A stretch of DNA of 64,000 nucleotides, from the NCBI RefSeq assembly GCF_030440575.1, contig NZ_CP047189.1, positions 682,001 through 746,000 of the forward strand, read 5' to 3'. The DNA is from Corynebacterium ciconiae DSM 44920. Its GTDB lineage: Bacteria; Actinomycetota; Actinomycetes; Mycobacteriales; Mycobacteriaceae. The first letter of the stretch is position 1, and each line of letters opens with the position of its first letter. Made by a program: the position numbers and the translations under genes. A model generated the notes under the pieces. The model ran no database searches. It was not told the DNA's origin and was given only the letters and a program-made list of their open reading frames with translations. Below are positions 19,930 to 29,123 of this stretch, one piece after another.

Positions 19930-20516
19930 GCATCGAAATCTTTAATGAATCCGGATACCCGGGCGTGAACGAGGAAGCGCTGATCGACGTCGCCGGCTTC
20001 GCGCTGCGGCACATGGACATTAACCCGGCCGCCGAGCTGTCTATCCACATCGTCGATCTCGACACGATCGCTGATCTGCACGTGCGCTGGCTCGATCTCG
20101 AAGGCCCCACCGATGTGATGAGCTTCCCCGTGGATGAGCTCACCCCCGGCTCCGGCGGTCGCCCCGACGCCGCCGACCCCGGCCCCGCCATGCTGGGCGA
20201 TATCGTGCTCTGCCCCGAGTTCGCCGAGCGCCAGGCCACCAAGGCCGGCCATAACCTCTCCCACGAGCTGGCGCTGCTCACCGTCCACGGCTGCCTGCAC
20301 CTCATGGGCTTCGACCATCTTGAGCCCGAACAGGAGCGCGAGATGTTCGCGCTGCAGAACGAGTTGCTGGCCGACTGGTACGACGACATTGCCGAGCGTG
20401 AGCTCGAATTCCCCGCCAAACCCTCCGGCGCCTCGGCATTCCCCTCCGCCGCCGATCGCGCCGCCTTGGATGACGCTGAAGGACACATTCCGCCCATCGC
20501 GGAGCCTCGCACCTAA
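19926..20516 (+). CDS. ybeY: rRNA maturation endoribonuclease YbeY
   Basis: 196-residue metal-dependent RNase needed for 16S 3-prime-end maturation and ribosome quality control. The three-histidine zinc motif is present as [11 protein letters not shown], preceded by [10 protein letters not shown]. The GTG start overlaps the phoH stop. The C-terminus has an extra ~35-residue tail rich in Ala/Pro beyond the core. Operon with phoH, the CorC-like gene and era. Confidence 0.95.
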   Translation: MSIEIFNESGYPGVNEEALIDVAGFALRHMDINPAAELSIHIVDLDTIADLHVRWLDLEGPTDVMSFPVDELTPGSGGRPDAADPGPAMLGDIVLCPEFAERQATKAGHNLSHELALLTVHGCLHLMGFDHLEPEQEREMFALQNELLADWYDDIAERELEFPAKPSGASAFPSAADRAALDDAEGHIPPIAEPRT

Positions 20517-20519
20517 CTC

Positions 20520-21842
20520 ATGGAACCCACCCTGTTGCTCACCTTTATCCTCGGGGCGGTGGTGGCCACCATCGCCTCCGCGGCTTTCGGCACTATCGAA
20601 TCCGCCGTCAACTCCATCTCGCCCGCGCGGGTGGAGGAGATGGTCAAAAGCGAGAAGGAAGGCTCCAAAACCCTTCTCAAGGTGTTGGAGCGTCGCGCCG
20701 ACAACATCAACCTGTTGGTGCTGTTGCGCACGCTTCTCGACGCCACCGCCGCGGTCCTCATCGCCCTGTTTACCGTCGACCTCATCGACCAGAAGGCCTG
20801 GGCGCTGCTCATTGCGGTGCTCGCCTTCAGCCTTATCAACTACCTCGTGGTGGGAGTGTTCTCCCGCACCATGGGGCGCAAAAACCCCTACACGGTGTCG
20901 CTGCGCTCCGCGGTGGTGCTGTCCACCATCGGCTATGTGCTGGGCCCAATTAGCCGCATCCTCATCTGGGTGGGCAATAAGCTCACCCCAGGCGATGGCT
21001 TCCGTGATGGCCCCTTTGCCTCCGAGGTGGAAGTGCGCGAGATGGTGGACATCGCCTTGGAGCACGGCATTGTGGAAAACTCCGAGCGGAAGATGATCCA
21101 GTCGGTCTTTGATCTCACCTCCACCACGGCCCGTCAGGTGATGGTGCCGCGGCCCGAGATGGTGTGGATCGAGCAGGATAAAAACGCCGGCCAGGCCACC
21201 TCGCTATGCGTGCGCTCCGGCTACTCCCGGATCCCCGTGATTGGGGAAAATGTGGACGATATCGTGGGCGTGGTCTACCTCAAGGACCTGGTGCAAAAGA
21301 CCTACTATTCCACCGATGGGGGCCGCAGCGTGGCGGTCACCGAGGTGATGCGGGAGCCCACTTTCGTGCCGGACTCGAAGTCTCTCGATGAGCTGCTGCA
21401 GGAAATGCAGCTGCAGCGCTTCCACATCGCCATGCTGGTGGATGAGTACGGCGGCATCGCCGGGCTGATCTCGATTGAGGACATCCTGGAGGAGATCGTG
21501 GGCGAGATCGCCGACGAGTACGACTCCGATGAGATCGCCCCTATCGAAGAGATCTCCGAACGCCGCTACCGGGTGCACGCGAAGCTTTCCCTCGACGAGC
21601 TCGAAGAGTTCGTGGCCGAGGAGCTCGAGCACGACCTTGAGTTTGATGATGATCTCGATGTGGATACCGTCGGCGGGCTCATGGCCTTCGGCTTGGGGCG
21701 CGTGCCCCTGCCCGGCTCCAGTACTCACACCCACGGGCTCACCCTGACTGCGGAAGGCGGCACGGATCGCAAGGGCCGGTTGCGTATCGTCACCGTGGTG
21801 GTGAGCGTCGATAAGCCAGCGGAGCAGGAGGAAGAAAGATAA
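20520..21842 (+). CDS. hemolysin-family / CorC-like CBS-domain membrane protein
   Basis: 440 residues. The N-terminal DUF21 region has several membrane helices (residues ~1-140). A tandem CBS pair follows (from VMVPRPEMVWIE to LISIEDILEEIVGEI), then a C-terminal CorC/HlyC transporter-associated domain. Members are implicated in Mg/Co efflux or membrane ion homeostasis. It starts 3 nt after ybeY, in the usual ybeY-corC-era order. One copy of the repeated word lies near its 3-prime end at 21807, encoding VDK. Confidence 0.9.
   Translation: MEPTLLLTFILGAVVATIASAAFGTIESAVNSISPARVEEMVKSEKEGSKTLLKVLERRADNINLLVLLRTLLDATAAVLIALFTVDLIDQKAWALLIAVLAFSLINYLVVGVFSRTMGRKNPYTVSLRSAVVLSTIGYVLGPISRILIWVGNKLTPGDGFRDGPFASEVEVREMVDIALEHGIVENSERKMIQSVFDLTSTTARQVMVPRPEMVWIEQDKNAGQATSLCVRSGYSRIPVIGENVDDIVGVVYLKDLVQKTYYSTDGGRSVAVTEVMREPTFVPDSKSLDELLQEMQLQRFHIAMLVDEYGGIAGLISIEDILEEIVGEIADEYDSDEIAPIEEISERRYRVHAKLSLDELEEFVAEELEHDLEFDDDLDVDTVGGLMAFGLGRVPLPGSSTHTHGLTLTAEGGTDRKGRLRIVTVVVSVDKPAEQEEER
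21807..21816 (-). repeat. GCTTATCGAC word, copy 5
   Basis: Near the 3-prime end of the CorC-like gene, read as SVDK. The extended sequence GCTCACCACC partly matches. Confidence 0.85.
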
Positions 21843-21854
21843 AAGGCATCGCGT

Positions 21855-22781
21855 ATGCTTAAGCGCATGTTCACCGATACACCTGAAGGTTTCCGCTCCG
21901 GATTTGTGAGTTTTGTAGGGCGGCCCAACACCGGAAAGTCCACACTGATGAACGCCCTCGTGGGCGAGAAGGTAGCGATTACCGCCGATCAGCCGGAAAC
22001 CACCCGCCACACCATTCGCGGGCTGGTGCACCGCCCAGAGGCCCAGGTGGTGGTCGTGGATACGCCAGGTCTGCACCGCCCGCGCACGCTGCTCGGTGAA
22101 CGCCTGAACGAGATGGTGGCCGATACCTACGCGGATGTGGATGTTATTGGCATCACTATCCCCGCCGACGAGAAGGTGGGGCCGGGGGATCGGTGGATCG
22201 TGGAGAACGTGCGCAAGGTTGCGCCGCACACCACGCTGCTCGGCGTGATCACCAAGGTGGATAAGGTGAGCCGGGATACCATCGCAGAGCGGCTCCTGCA
22301 GGCCCATGAGCTGCTCGGGCCCGAGGCCGAACTTGTGCCCGTATCCTCCATGTCCGGCGAGCAGCTCGACGTGCTCATGGATGTGATCGTGGGGCTGCTA
22401 CCCGAGGGGCCCAAATACTATCCAGACGATCACGTCACCGACGACTCCACCGACAAGCGCATGGCCGAGCTCATCCGCGAGGCAGCGCTCAGCGGGCTCA
22501 AAGAGGAACTGCCGCACTCGGTGGCCGTGGAGATCGACGAGGTGCTCGACAACCCCGAGCGCGCCGGGGTGAAGAATGTGCACGCCGTGATTTATGTGGA
22601 GCGTCCCGGCCAGAAGAAGATCCTCATGGGCAAAGCCAACCGACGCTATGGTCGGATCGTGCACAACGCTCGGCAAGAGATCATGCAGCTGCTCGGCCAC
22701 AACATCTACCTAGACCTGCGCATCAAGGTGCTCAAGGATTGGCAGCAGGATCCCAAGTCCTTGGGTCGACTCGGCTTTTAA
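21855..22781 (+). CDS. era: GTPase Era
   Basis: 308 residues. The GTPase motifs GRPNTGKS (G1), DTPGLHRP (G3) and ITKVDKVS (G4) lie in the N-terminal half. A KH domain in the C-terminal third (AVIYVERPGQKKILMGK, then LFLDLRVKV-type strand) binds the 16S rRNA 3-prime end. Era acts in 30S assembly. A second in-frame ATG at 21867 is possible. The ybeY-era proximity fits cooperation in small-subunit maturation. Confidence 0.97.
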   Translation: MLKRMFTDTPEGFRSGFVSFVGRPNTGKSTLMNALVGEKVAITADQPETTRHTIRGLVHRPEAQVVVVDTPGLHRPRTLLGERLNEMVADTYADVDVIGITIPADEKVGPGDRWIVENVRKVAPHTTLLGVITKVDKVSRDTIAERLLQAHELLGPEAELVPVSSMSGEQLDVLMDVIVGLLPEGPKYYPDDHVTDDSTDKRMAELIREAALSGLKEELPHSVAVEIDEVLDNPERAGVKNVHAVIYVERPGQKKILMGKANRRYGRIVHNARQEIMQLLGHNIYLDLRIKVLKDWQQDPKSLGRLGF

Positions 22782-22796
22782 GGGAGGTCCTCACGC

Positions 22797-23540
22797 GTGC
22801 GACGCGGCAGCTTCCGCGACCGCGCCCTCGTGGTGCGTACCTATGATTTCGGCGAAGCCGATCGGATCGTGGTGCTTCTCACCCGCCAGCACGGCCTCGT
22901 CCGCGCCGTGGCCAAGGGCGTGCGACGCGCCCGCTCTCGCTTCGGCTCCCGCATTCAACGCTTTGTGCTTCTCGACGTCGAGTGCTACCCAGGCAAGAGC
23001 CTGGCGCTCATCAGCGGCGCCGACACCGTCGACTACTACGCATCAGGCATCATCGAGGACTACCAGCGCTACAGTGCCGCCTGCGCGGTCCTCGAAACCG
23101 CCGAGAAGCTCTCGCTGGCTGACCTGCCCGACTCCGCGCTTTTCGACCTCGCCGTCAGTGCCCTCGAGGCGTTGCGCCACGACGACACCCCGCTGATCAG
23201 CCTCGACATCTTTCTCCTACATGCCATGGGCAGCGCCGGCTGGCTCCCCGAAATGTTCAACTGCGCCCACTGCGACAAGCCCGGACCCCACCGTGGCTTC
23301 GACCCCGGCTCCGGCGGCGCAGTCTGCTCCGAATGCCGCCCACCGGGGGCGACCACCGTGCCCACCGAGGCACTCCGGCTCATGTGGTGGATGGCGCATG
23401 GGCATTACGACGCCATGGCCCAAGCGCAGCAGGCCGACCCCGCCCGCTGGGCGGGGCTCGTCGACACAGCGCACCGCCTTATCACCGATCACGTGCAATA
23501 CCACCTCGAGCGGGGCGTGCTCAGTCTGCGCGCGGATTAA
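22797..23540 (+). CDS. recO: DNA repair protein RecO
   Basis: 247 residues with an N-terminal OB fold (RDRALVVRTYDFGEADRIV) and a C-terminal zinc site CAHC...CSEC. RecO loads RecA onto SSB-coated DNA with RecR and anneals strands. GTG start with a GGGAGG site 9 nt upstream, 15 bp after era. Confidence 0.95.
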   Translation: MRRGSFRDRALVVRTYDFGEADRIVVLLTRQHGLVRAVAKGVRRARSRFGSRIQRFVLLDVECYPGKSLALISGADTVDYYASGIIEDYQRYSAACAVLETAEKLSLADLPDSALFDLAVSALEALRHDDTPLISLDIFLLHAMGSAGWLPEMFNCAHCDKPGPHRGFDPGSGGAVCSECRPPGATTVPTEALRLMWWMAHGHYDAMAQAQQADPARWAGLVDTAHRLITDHVQYHLERGVLSLRAD

Positions 23541-23555
23541 TGGCACAATAAGGGA

Positions 23556-24296
23556 GTGAATTCATCTGCACTCACCCCGCCGAGCATTCCCGCCGAGTTC
23601 ATTCCACGCCACATCGCGCTGGTCATGGACGGAAATGGGCGCTGGGCCCAGGAACGCGGCCTCAAACGCACCGAAGGCCACAAGCGCGGCGAGGCCGTAC
23701 TCATGGATGTGGTAGACGCCTGCCTCGCGCTCGGGGTGGACTACCTCTCCGCCTATGCCTTCTCCACGGAGAACTGGCGGCGCAGCACCGACGAAGTGCG
23801 CTTCCTCATGGGATTCAACCGCGATGTTCTGCGCCGGCAGCGCGACGTCCTCAACGACAAAGGCGTCCGGGTGCGCTGGGTCGGACGCCGGCCCCGGCTG
23901 TGGCGCAGCGTCATTCGCGAACTCGAAGAGGCCGAGAACCTCACCAAAGACAACACTCGGATGACCCTCGCCATGTGCGTGAACTATGGCGGCCGCGCCG
24001 AAATAGTAGACGCCGCTCGCGAGATCGCCCGCCAAGCTCGGGCCGGTGAGCTCGCACCAGGGGCCATCACCGAGTCCACCTTTTCCGACTTCCTCGACGA
24101 ACCGGACATGCCGGACGTTGACCTCTTCCTGCGCCCCTCTGGGGAAAAGCGCACCTCCAACTTCCTGCTCTGGCAGTCCGCCTATGCCGAGATGGTCTAT
24201 CAAGACAAGCTCTTCCCCGACTTCACTCCCGCCGATCTCTTCGCCGCCGTGGAGGAATACGCCCGCCGAGATCGCCGGTTCGGTGCGGTGAAATAG
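23556..24296 (+). CDS. uppS: isoprenyl transferase (polyprenyl diphosphate synthase, UppS family)
   Basis: 246-residue cis-prenyltransferase. The start motif VMDGNGRWA, the HKRG turn and the C-terminal [20 protein letters not shown] region are diagnostic. It makes long-chain polyprenyl diphosphate carrier lipid for cell-wall synthesis, using IPP supplied in part by Idi. GTG start at 23556, 15 bp after recO, ending the rightward housekeeping block. In mycobacteria two such enzymes exist. Which chain length this one makes is not evident. Confidence 0.95.
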   Translation: MNSSALTPPSIPAEFIPRHIALVMDGNGRWAQERGLKRTEGHKRGEAVLMDVVDACLALGVDYLSAYAFSTENWRRSTDEVRFLMGFNRDVLRRQRDVLNDKGVRVRWVGRRPRLWRSVIRELEEAENLTKDNTRMTLAMCVNYGGRAEIVDAAREIARQARAGELAPGAITESTFSDFLDEPDMPDVDLFLRPSGEKRTSNFLLWQSAYAEMVYQDKLFPDFTPADLFAAVEEYARRDRRFGAVK

Positions 24297-24328
24297 GAGA
24301 TCCACCTCACTGCCATAATCTCTCCCAG

Positions 24329-24357
24329 TTGGCTGGGTTGCCTAGAGGGGTTAAGAT
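24329..24357 (+). promoter_or_regulatory. candidate promoter of the VIT1-like gene
   Basis: TTGGCT (24329-24334) and TAAGAT (24352-24357) are separated by 17 bp. This matches sigma-70-type spacing and points to a transcript start near 24364, about 100 nt before the transporter ATG. Confidence 0.5.
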
Positions 24358-24375
24358 ACCGGCGGTCGCGTGAAG

Positions 24376-24394
24376 TTAGGTCACGCTAGTGTCG
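24376..24394 (+). promoter_or_regulatory. weak DtxR-like operator candidate
   Basis: The 19-mer starting TTAGGTCACGCTA agrees with the known DtxR/IdeR consensus at 12 of 19 positions by hand alignment. It lies just after the predicted transcript start of an iron/manganese transporter family gene. The right half-site is poor, so this is only suggestive. Confidence 0.2.
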
Positions 24395-24398
24395 TGGC

Positions 24399-24438
24399 GG
24401 TGCTGCGGTGGTGCGGTGCTGCGGTGCTGCGGTGGTGC
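24399..24438 (+). repeat. five tandem 8-bp units (GGTGSTGC) in the leader of the VIT1-like gene
   Basis: Reading from 24399, five consecutive units alternate between GGTGCTGC and GGTGGTGC, ending at 24438. They lie between the candidate promoter and the ribosome site (GGGAGAG) of the transporter. The unit length is not a multiple of three, and the repeat is noncoding here. Confidence 0.8.
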
Positions 24439-24461
24439 CGCGAGGTAGAGCTGGGAGAGAT

Positions 24462-25607
24462 ATGTCGGATGTGGCGAAGGGTGCTGCGAGTGTCTCGGGC
24501 GCCTCGGGTGCTTCGGGTGCTGAGCCGCTGAGCGCGGCGAGCCCGAAGCAGGTGAAGCGCTGGCGGCAGTACCTCGCTAATGAACGTGCCGAGGCCGCCG
24601 TGTATCGCGAGCTGGCTCGCGGGAAGACGGGGGAGGAACGCGAGATCCTGCTCGGTATCGCCAATGCCGAGTCGCGTCATGAGCAGCACTGGCGCACTCT
24701 CCTGGGCGATGAGGTGGGAATGCCCATGCAGCCCGATCTGTCTACGCGTTTCATGGCTTTCTTGGCCCGCCACTTTGGTTCGGTGTTTACGTTGGCGCTG
24801 ATGCAAAACGCCGAATCGCGTAGTCCTTACGAGGACGATCAAGACGCCACCGATCAGATGCAGGCCGATGAGCGCATCCACGCCGAGGTGGTGCGTGGTC
24901 TTGCGGCGCGTTCGCGGGAGCGCATGTCCGGCGGGTTTAGGGCCGCGGTGTTTGGGCTCAATGATGGCCTCGTCTCTAACCTGGCCTTGGTGCTGGGTGT
25001 GGTGGGCTCGGGGGTGTCCCACAACGTCATCTTGCTCACCGGGATCTCGGGGCTGTTGGCCGGCGCTCTGTCGATGGGGGCAGGGGAGTACATCTCCGTA
25101 CAGTCGCAGAAGGAATTGCTGGAGGCGTCCACTCCCGATCCGGAGGTACATTCCGCTCTGCCGCAGCTGGACTTCAACGCTAACGAGCTGGCTCTGGTCT
25201 ATCGCGCCCGCGGAATGGGGCAGCAGGAGGCCGAACGTAAAGCTCAGGCGGTGTTGCAGCGCATTCACAGCGCTCATGACGCCGAGGCAGCGACCGAGTG
25301 GGGAGAGTCCTCCTCCGATACCACCACTGTGGGGTCGGGTGTCACCGCCGCGCTGTCCAGCTTCTCCTTCTTCGCCGGTGGTGCTCTCATTCCTATCGTG
25401 CCGTTTCTTTTTGGTCTTCCCACTACAGCGGCTGCGGTGGTCGCTATTGTGCTGGTGGGTGTGGCTCTGATCCTCACCGGCGGCGTGGTGGGGGTTCTTT
25501 CTGGTGCTCCGCCAGCCAAGCGGGCTGTGCGTCAGCTCGCAATCGGCCTTGGGGCGGCCGGTGTGACCTGGCTATTGGGCACGGTCTTCGGTACCAGCAT
25601 CACCTAG
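24462..25607 (+). CDS. VIT1/CCC1-family transporter with N-terminal rubrerythrin-like domain
   Basis: 381 residues from ATG 24462 behind GGGAGAG. After a Ser/Gly/Ala-rich leader (repeated SGA), residues ~25-150 look like a ferritin-like domain (EAAVYRELARGKTGEEREIL and EHQHW-type Glu/His pairs). This is followed by a five-helix VIT1/CCC1 region (VFGLNDGLVSNLALVLGV, then SMGAGEYISVQSQKELL). Family members move Fe2+ or Mn2+, often for detoxification. The frame continues upstream through the 8-bp repeats to 24408, but without a ribosome site. The metal specificity is not known. Confidence 0.88.
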   Translation: MSDVAKGAASVSGASGASGAEPLSAASPKQVKRWRQYLANERAEAAVYRELARGKTGEEREILLGIANAESRHEQHWRTLLGDEVGMPMQPDLSTRFMAFLARHFGSVFTLALMQNAESRSPYEDDQDATDQMQADERIHAEVVRGLAARSRERMSGGFRAAVFGLNDGLVSNLALVLGVVGSGVSHNVILLTGISGLLAGALSMGAGEYISVQSQKELLEASTPDPEVHSALPQLDFNANELALVYRARGMGQQEAERKAQAVLQRIHSAHDAEAATEWGESSSDTTTVGSGVTAALSSFSFFAGGALIPIVPFLFGLPTTAAAVVAIVLVGVALILTGGVVGVLSGAPPAKRAVRQLAIGLGAAGVTWLLGTVFGTSIT

Positions 25608-25613
25608 CTCGGC

Positions 25614-25629
25614 GCTTATCGACGCCACC
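25614..25629 (+). repeat. GCTTATCGACGCCACC word, copy 6 (16-bp form)
   Basis: Intergenic, starting 7 bp after the stop of the VIT1-like gene and ahead of the HNH promoter. Full form, followed by TCCCC. Confidence 0.9.
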
Positions 25630-25658
25630 TCCCCAGCCAAAAAACTTTCCCCTAGCTA

Positions 25659-25687
25659 TTGAACTTCGAACATGAGTGCGGGATAAT
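25659..25687 (+). promoter_or_regulatory. candidate promoter of the HNH/DUF222 gene
   Basis: TTGAAC (25659-25664) and GATAAT (25682-25687) with a 17-bp spacer form a near-consensus promoter. The -10 element lies inside the left arm of a perfect inverted repeat. Confidence 0.5.
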
Positions 25688-25707
25688 TCTCTTAAGGGGA
25701 ATTATCC
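25681..25707. promoter_or_regulatory. perfect inverted repeat overlapping the HNH promoter
   Basis: The arms GGATAATTC (25681-25689) and GAATTATCC (25699-25707) are perfect 9-bp complements separated by 9 bp. The left arm covers the candidate -10 box and the predicted transcript start falls between the arms. It could be an operator or an RNA hairpin at the start of the leader. Confidence 0.55.
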
Positions 25708-25735
25708 AGTGAACGAATGATCCATAGGGGGAAGA

Positions 25736-27019
25736 ATGTTCACACAGCTAGTAGAAAGTCAATTATCACCAGATATACACTCCACCTACGGCGAGCATCC
25801 TCTGTTCGATTCGGTGTTAGAACGTATTAACGATACTGATTGTTGCTACAGTCACGAGGTGGCGGATCTGCCATACAGTGCCCTTGAGGTCAACAGGCGC
25901 CGAATGGAGCTCATCGATTACCTCTCGGATGCAGCTGGGCAGGAAGATGCGGTGGAATACACGGCCGCACGCTTTGCCGGGCAGTTGGGGTGCACCGAAA
26001 ACTTCGTGGTGATGCTCCTCGAGCTTTCGCAGCTCTTTAGGCAATTTCCGCTGATCGCGGCAGTGCTACGGCTCCGCCTTATCTTCAATGACTCCCATCT
26101 GATGGCCCTGTCCTCGGCGCTCGTGGGCATCGCCCCAGACAAGCGGGTGGAATTCGAGCTGAATTTTGTGCTCGAGGTGCTGCCGCGGCGTCACAAGCAG
26201 CAGCTTAAAGGGCGCTACTGGTTGCGTGGGAGGATTAACGAGATCCTTAAGCGGATTGATCCTCTCGGAGTGGATTCCAGTGGGAAGAAGGATCCACGCC
26301 GGACCACTCAGGAATCGGTGACCTTTTGGGACAATCCAGAGGGGGAGACCGGCTATATCGACATCGAGCTAGAAAATCACCGCTACCACCAGGTCATGGG
26401 CACGATCGCCCAGGTGGCGAAGCAGCGCGGCATTTCCCACGCAGACGCTCTGGTTGAGCTGATGGCAGGGCACACCAACACAAAGGTGGTGTTTCACGTT
26501 TATGCCAACTGGTTCGAGAAGCAGGCGTGGACGCCCGAGCAGGGATAGCTGGCGGACTATGCCACGGACGAGCTGCTCAAGCAGGTGACCGCCCTGCAAT
26601 TGCTCTCGGATTCGGAGGTGGATTCCTACCAGCCCACTGAGTCCCAGCGGCACGCAGTGATTGCGCGTTATGGCAGCTGTAACTTCCCGGGCTGCACCAT
26701 GGCGGCGTCGAAGTGCCAGATGGATCACGCGAAGGAATACAACCGAGGTGGCCCCACGGCGACATGGAATCTCCAGCCGCTGTGTACGAAGCATCATCGC
26801 CTCAAGACCCTAGGGGAGTACACAGTGGAGCTGGATCCGCAGGGTAACGCCATCTGGAGGTCGAAGGATGGGGAAGAGGTTACGTCGGTGCCGGAGGGAG
26901 TGCTCAAGGACATGCGTCGGGTGACTCTCGACGAGCGGATGCAGCGCAAACACCAGGTGCGGCGCGAGAAGAACGAAGCTATCTACGGCCCAGTGGTTGA
27001 GGAGCCGGCCCCGTTCTAG
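25736..27019 (+). pseudogene. HNH endonuclease / DUF222 (13E12-like) protein, interrupted by an amber codon
   Basis: A single reading frame of 427 codons is broken only by TAG at 26546-26548. The 5-prime part (270 residues) has the DUF222-like helical body. The 3-prime part resumes in the same frame as LADYATDELLKQV and contains the HNH nuclease CNFPGCTMA..CQMDHAKEY..NLQPLCTKHHR. With a sense codon at this position it would be a complete family member. Two separate polypeptides are possible, but no ribosome site is seen before 26585. In actinobacteria these genes are multi-copy and often decay. Their function is unclear. Confidence 0.8.
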
Positions 27020-27022
27020 AGG

Positions 27023-27457
27023 CTAGGACGCAGAGTGGCGCGGGGCGCAGTCAGAGCACAGTCCGAACACCTCGGCGGTGTGGGCGGTGAGCTTGAACCC
27101 GTGTGCCTGGGCGGCCTGTTGGGCCCACGCTTCCACAGGGCCACCCTCGATCTCCTCGGTCTTACCGCAGTCGGTGCACACCAAGTGGTGGTGGTGCTCA
27201 TCAGTATCGCAGTGGCGATACCGAGTTTCGCCGGAGGCCATGTTCAACACATCCACTGCCTCGATGTCGGCTAGAGACTGGAGGGTGCGGTAGACGGTGG
27301 TCAAGCCCACGCGATAGTTGCGGCGGGTGAGCTCCTCGTGGATGGTCTTCGCGGAGGCGAAAGCATCCAAGTCGCGGAGAACGTTCACCACGGCGGCGCG
27401 CTGCCGGGTGGAGCGGACGCCAAGTTTGGGGATGGTCGGGTCGTTACGAGTACTCAT
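27023..27457 (-). CDS. zur: Fur-family zinc uptake regulator (Zur/FurB)
   Basis: 144 residues from ATG 27457 with GAAGGAG upstream. A longer frame to 27490 ignores that site. The N-terminal winged helix includes RSTRQRAAVVNVLRD and VGLTTVYRTLQSLAD. The metal part has HCDTDEHHHH, CTDCG and CSDC, the structural zinc cysteines of Fur/Zur. Synteny next to glyS matches the corynebacterial zur location. There the regulator is paired with an ArsR-type gene (znr), which is not present here. Fur/Zur discrimination by eye is imperfect. The location tips it to Zur. Confidence 0.85.
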   Translation of the reverse strand: MSTRNDPTIPKLGVRSTRQRAAVVNVLRDLDAFASAKTIHEELTRRNYRVGLTTVYRTLQSLADIEAVDVLNMASGETRYRHCDTDEHHHHLVCTDCGKTEEIEGGPVEAWAQQAAQAHGFKLTAHTAEVFGLCSDCAPRHSAS

Positions 27458-27606
27458 TGAGCTGACTCCTTCGGGTTGCGGGGTGAGCAATCACTCGGCG
27501 AGGCTGACTTTCGCCGAGCCGTGGGTCATCAGGCCTTAGTGTAGGCCCCAGCATGGGTACGCCACGGCATTGCCATCGGTTTCCTTTAAGGTTTATCGAA
27601 ACTGAA

Positions 27607-27622
27607 ATGAAAACGGTTACAT
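27607..27622. promoter_or_regulatory. imperfect palindrome in the zur-glyS intergenic region
   Basis: ATGAAAAC/GGTTACAT is a palindrome with 6 of 8 matching positions, lying 150 bp upstream of zur and 100 bp upstream of glyS. Its A/T-rich, GAAAA-containing core resembles actinobacterial Zur boxes only loosely. Confidence 0.2.
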
Positions 27623-27725
27623 CAGGGATAGGACGTCCCTGAGTTAAGGAGATGAAAGCGGCTGTGGGTGCTAGCGATAGTATGGTTGAGACTTACTTGT
27701 GTAGACGCTAAAAGAGGAGCATCCT

Positions 27726-29111
27726 GTGGCACAGCAATCTGTTGTCGATTCCGTGGTCAATCTCTGCAAACGCCGAGGTCTGGTGTATCCGTGCGGTGAG
27801 ATCTACGGCGGCACCCGCTCGGCCTGGGATTACGGCCCGCTGGGCGTGGAGTTGAAGGAAAACATCAAGAAGCAGTGGTGGCGTACCTTCGTTCAGGGCC
27901 GTGCCGATGTGGTGGGCCTTGACTCCTCGATCATTCTGCCGCGGCAGGTGTGGGAGGCCTCCGGCCACGTCGAGACCTTTACTGACCCGCTGGTGGAATC
28001 CCTGCACACCCACAAGCGCTACCGCGCCGATCATCTGCTGGAGGCCTACGAGGCCAAGCATGGCCACCCGCCGGCTAATGGGCTCGCGGATGTGAAGGAC
28101 CCCGAGACCGGCCAAGAGGGCAAGTGGACGGAGCCGCAGTTGTTCTCCGGCCTGATGAAGACCTTCCTTGGTCCCGTCGATAACGAGCAGGGTCTGCACT
28201 ACATGCGCCCTGAGACCGCCCAGGGTATCTTCATCAACTTCAAGAATGTGATGACGACCGCCCGCATGAAGCCGCCCTTCGGCATCGGCCAGGTGGGTAA
28301 GGCCTTCCGCAACGAGATCACCCCGGGTAACTTCATCTTCCGCACCCGCGAGTTTGAGCAGATGGAGATCGAGTACTTCGTCAAGCCCGACGAGGCGCCG
28401 GAGAAGTTCGACGAGTGGGTCGAGGCCTGCTGGAACTGGTTCATTGACTTGGGCATCGCCCCCGAGAACATCCGCCAGTTCGATGTTCCGGAAGACGAGC
28501 GCGCCCACTACTCGGACCGCACCATCGACTTTGAGTACAAGTTCGACTTCAGCGGCAACCCCTGGGGCGAGCTGATGGGTGTGGCTAACCGCACGGACTT
28601 CGATCTTTCCAGCCACATCACGGCTTCCGGTGAGGATCTCTCGTACTTCGACCAGGCCAGTGGCGAGCGCTATGTGCCATACGTGATTGAGCCTTCCTTT
28701 GGTCTCACTCGCGCCCTCATGGCCTTCCTCTGCGATGCCTACACCGAGGACGAAGCCCCGAATGCTAAGGGTGGCGTCGATAAGCGCACCGTGCTCAAGC
28801 TGGATCCGCGACTGTCTCCGATCAAGGTGGCTGTGCTACCGCTGTCGAAGAAGGAGACACTCACCCCGACCGCCGAGAAGGTGGCAGCGGAGCTGCGTAA
28901 GTACTGGACGATCGACTACGACGTCTCCGGAGCGATCGGTCGCCGCTACCGTCGCCACGATGAGATCGGCACACCCTTCTGCGTCACCGTGGACTTCGAC
29001 ACCCTCGAGGACAATGCCGTGACCGTGCGTGAACGCGACACGATGCAGCAGGAGCGCGTCTCCCTCGACCAGTTGCAGGGCTATCTGGCCCAGCGCCTCA
29101 TCGGCTGCTAA
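27726..29111 (+). CDS. glyS: glycyl-tRNA synthetase (alpha2 type)
   Basis: 461-residue class II synthetase of the single-chain eukaryote-like type. The N-terminal [15 protein letters not shown] region, motif 2 [23 protein letters not shown] and motif 3 around GLTRALMAF are visible, with the anticodon-binding domain at the C-terminus. GTG start behind GAGGAG. No T-box leader is seen. It carries a full 16-bp copy of the repeated word (28770-28785, reverse orientation, encoding VDK). Two small genes follow as a probable operon. Confidence 0.97.
   Translation: MAQQSVVDSVVNLCKRRGLVYPCGEIYGGTRSAWDYGPLGVELKENIKKQWWRTFVQGRADVVGLDSSIILPRQVWEASGHVETFTDPLVESLHTHKRYRADHLLEAYEAKHGHPPANGLADVKDPETGQEGKWTEPQLFSGLMKTFLGPVDNEQGLHYMRPETAQGIFINFKNVMTTARMKPPFGIGQVGKAFRNEITPGNFIFRTREFEQMEIEYFVKPDEAPEKFDEWVEACWNWFIDLGIAPENIRQFDVPEDERAHYSDRTIDFEYKFDFSGNPWGELMGVANRTDFDLSSHITASGEDLSYFDQASGERYVPYVIEPSFGLTRALMAFLCDAYTEDEAPNAKGGVDKRTVLKLDPRLSPIKVAVLPLSKKETLTPTAEKVAAELRKYWTIDYDVSGAIGRRYRRHDEIGTPFCVTVDFDTLEDNAVTVRERDTMQQERVSLDQLQGYLAQRLIGC
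28770..28785 (-). repeat. GCTTATCGACGCCACC word, copy 7 (16-bp form, coding)
   Basis: Full 16-bp form inside glyS, read as GGVDKR on the gene strand. Confidence 0.9.
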
Positions 29112-29123
29112 GGAGAACACCTC

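Noticed and set aside
24408..24461. Earlier start for the VIT1-like gene inside the 8-bp repeats
   Set aside because: The frame is open there, but it has no ribosome site. The ATG at 24462 does have one, and its product starts with the expected leader.
27458..27725. A T-box riboswitch before glyS
   Set aside because: No specifier-loop and antiterminator pattern could be recognised, and glyS in this group is usually not T-box controlled.
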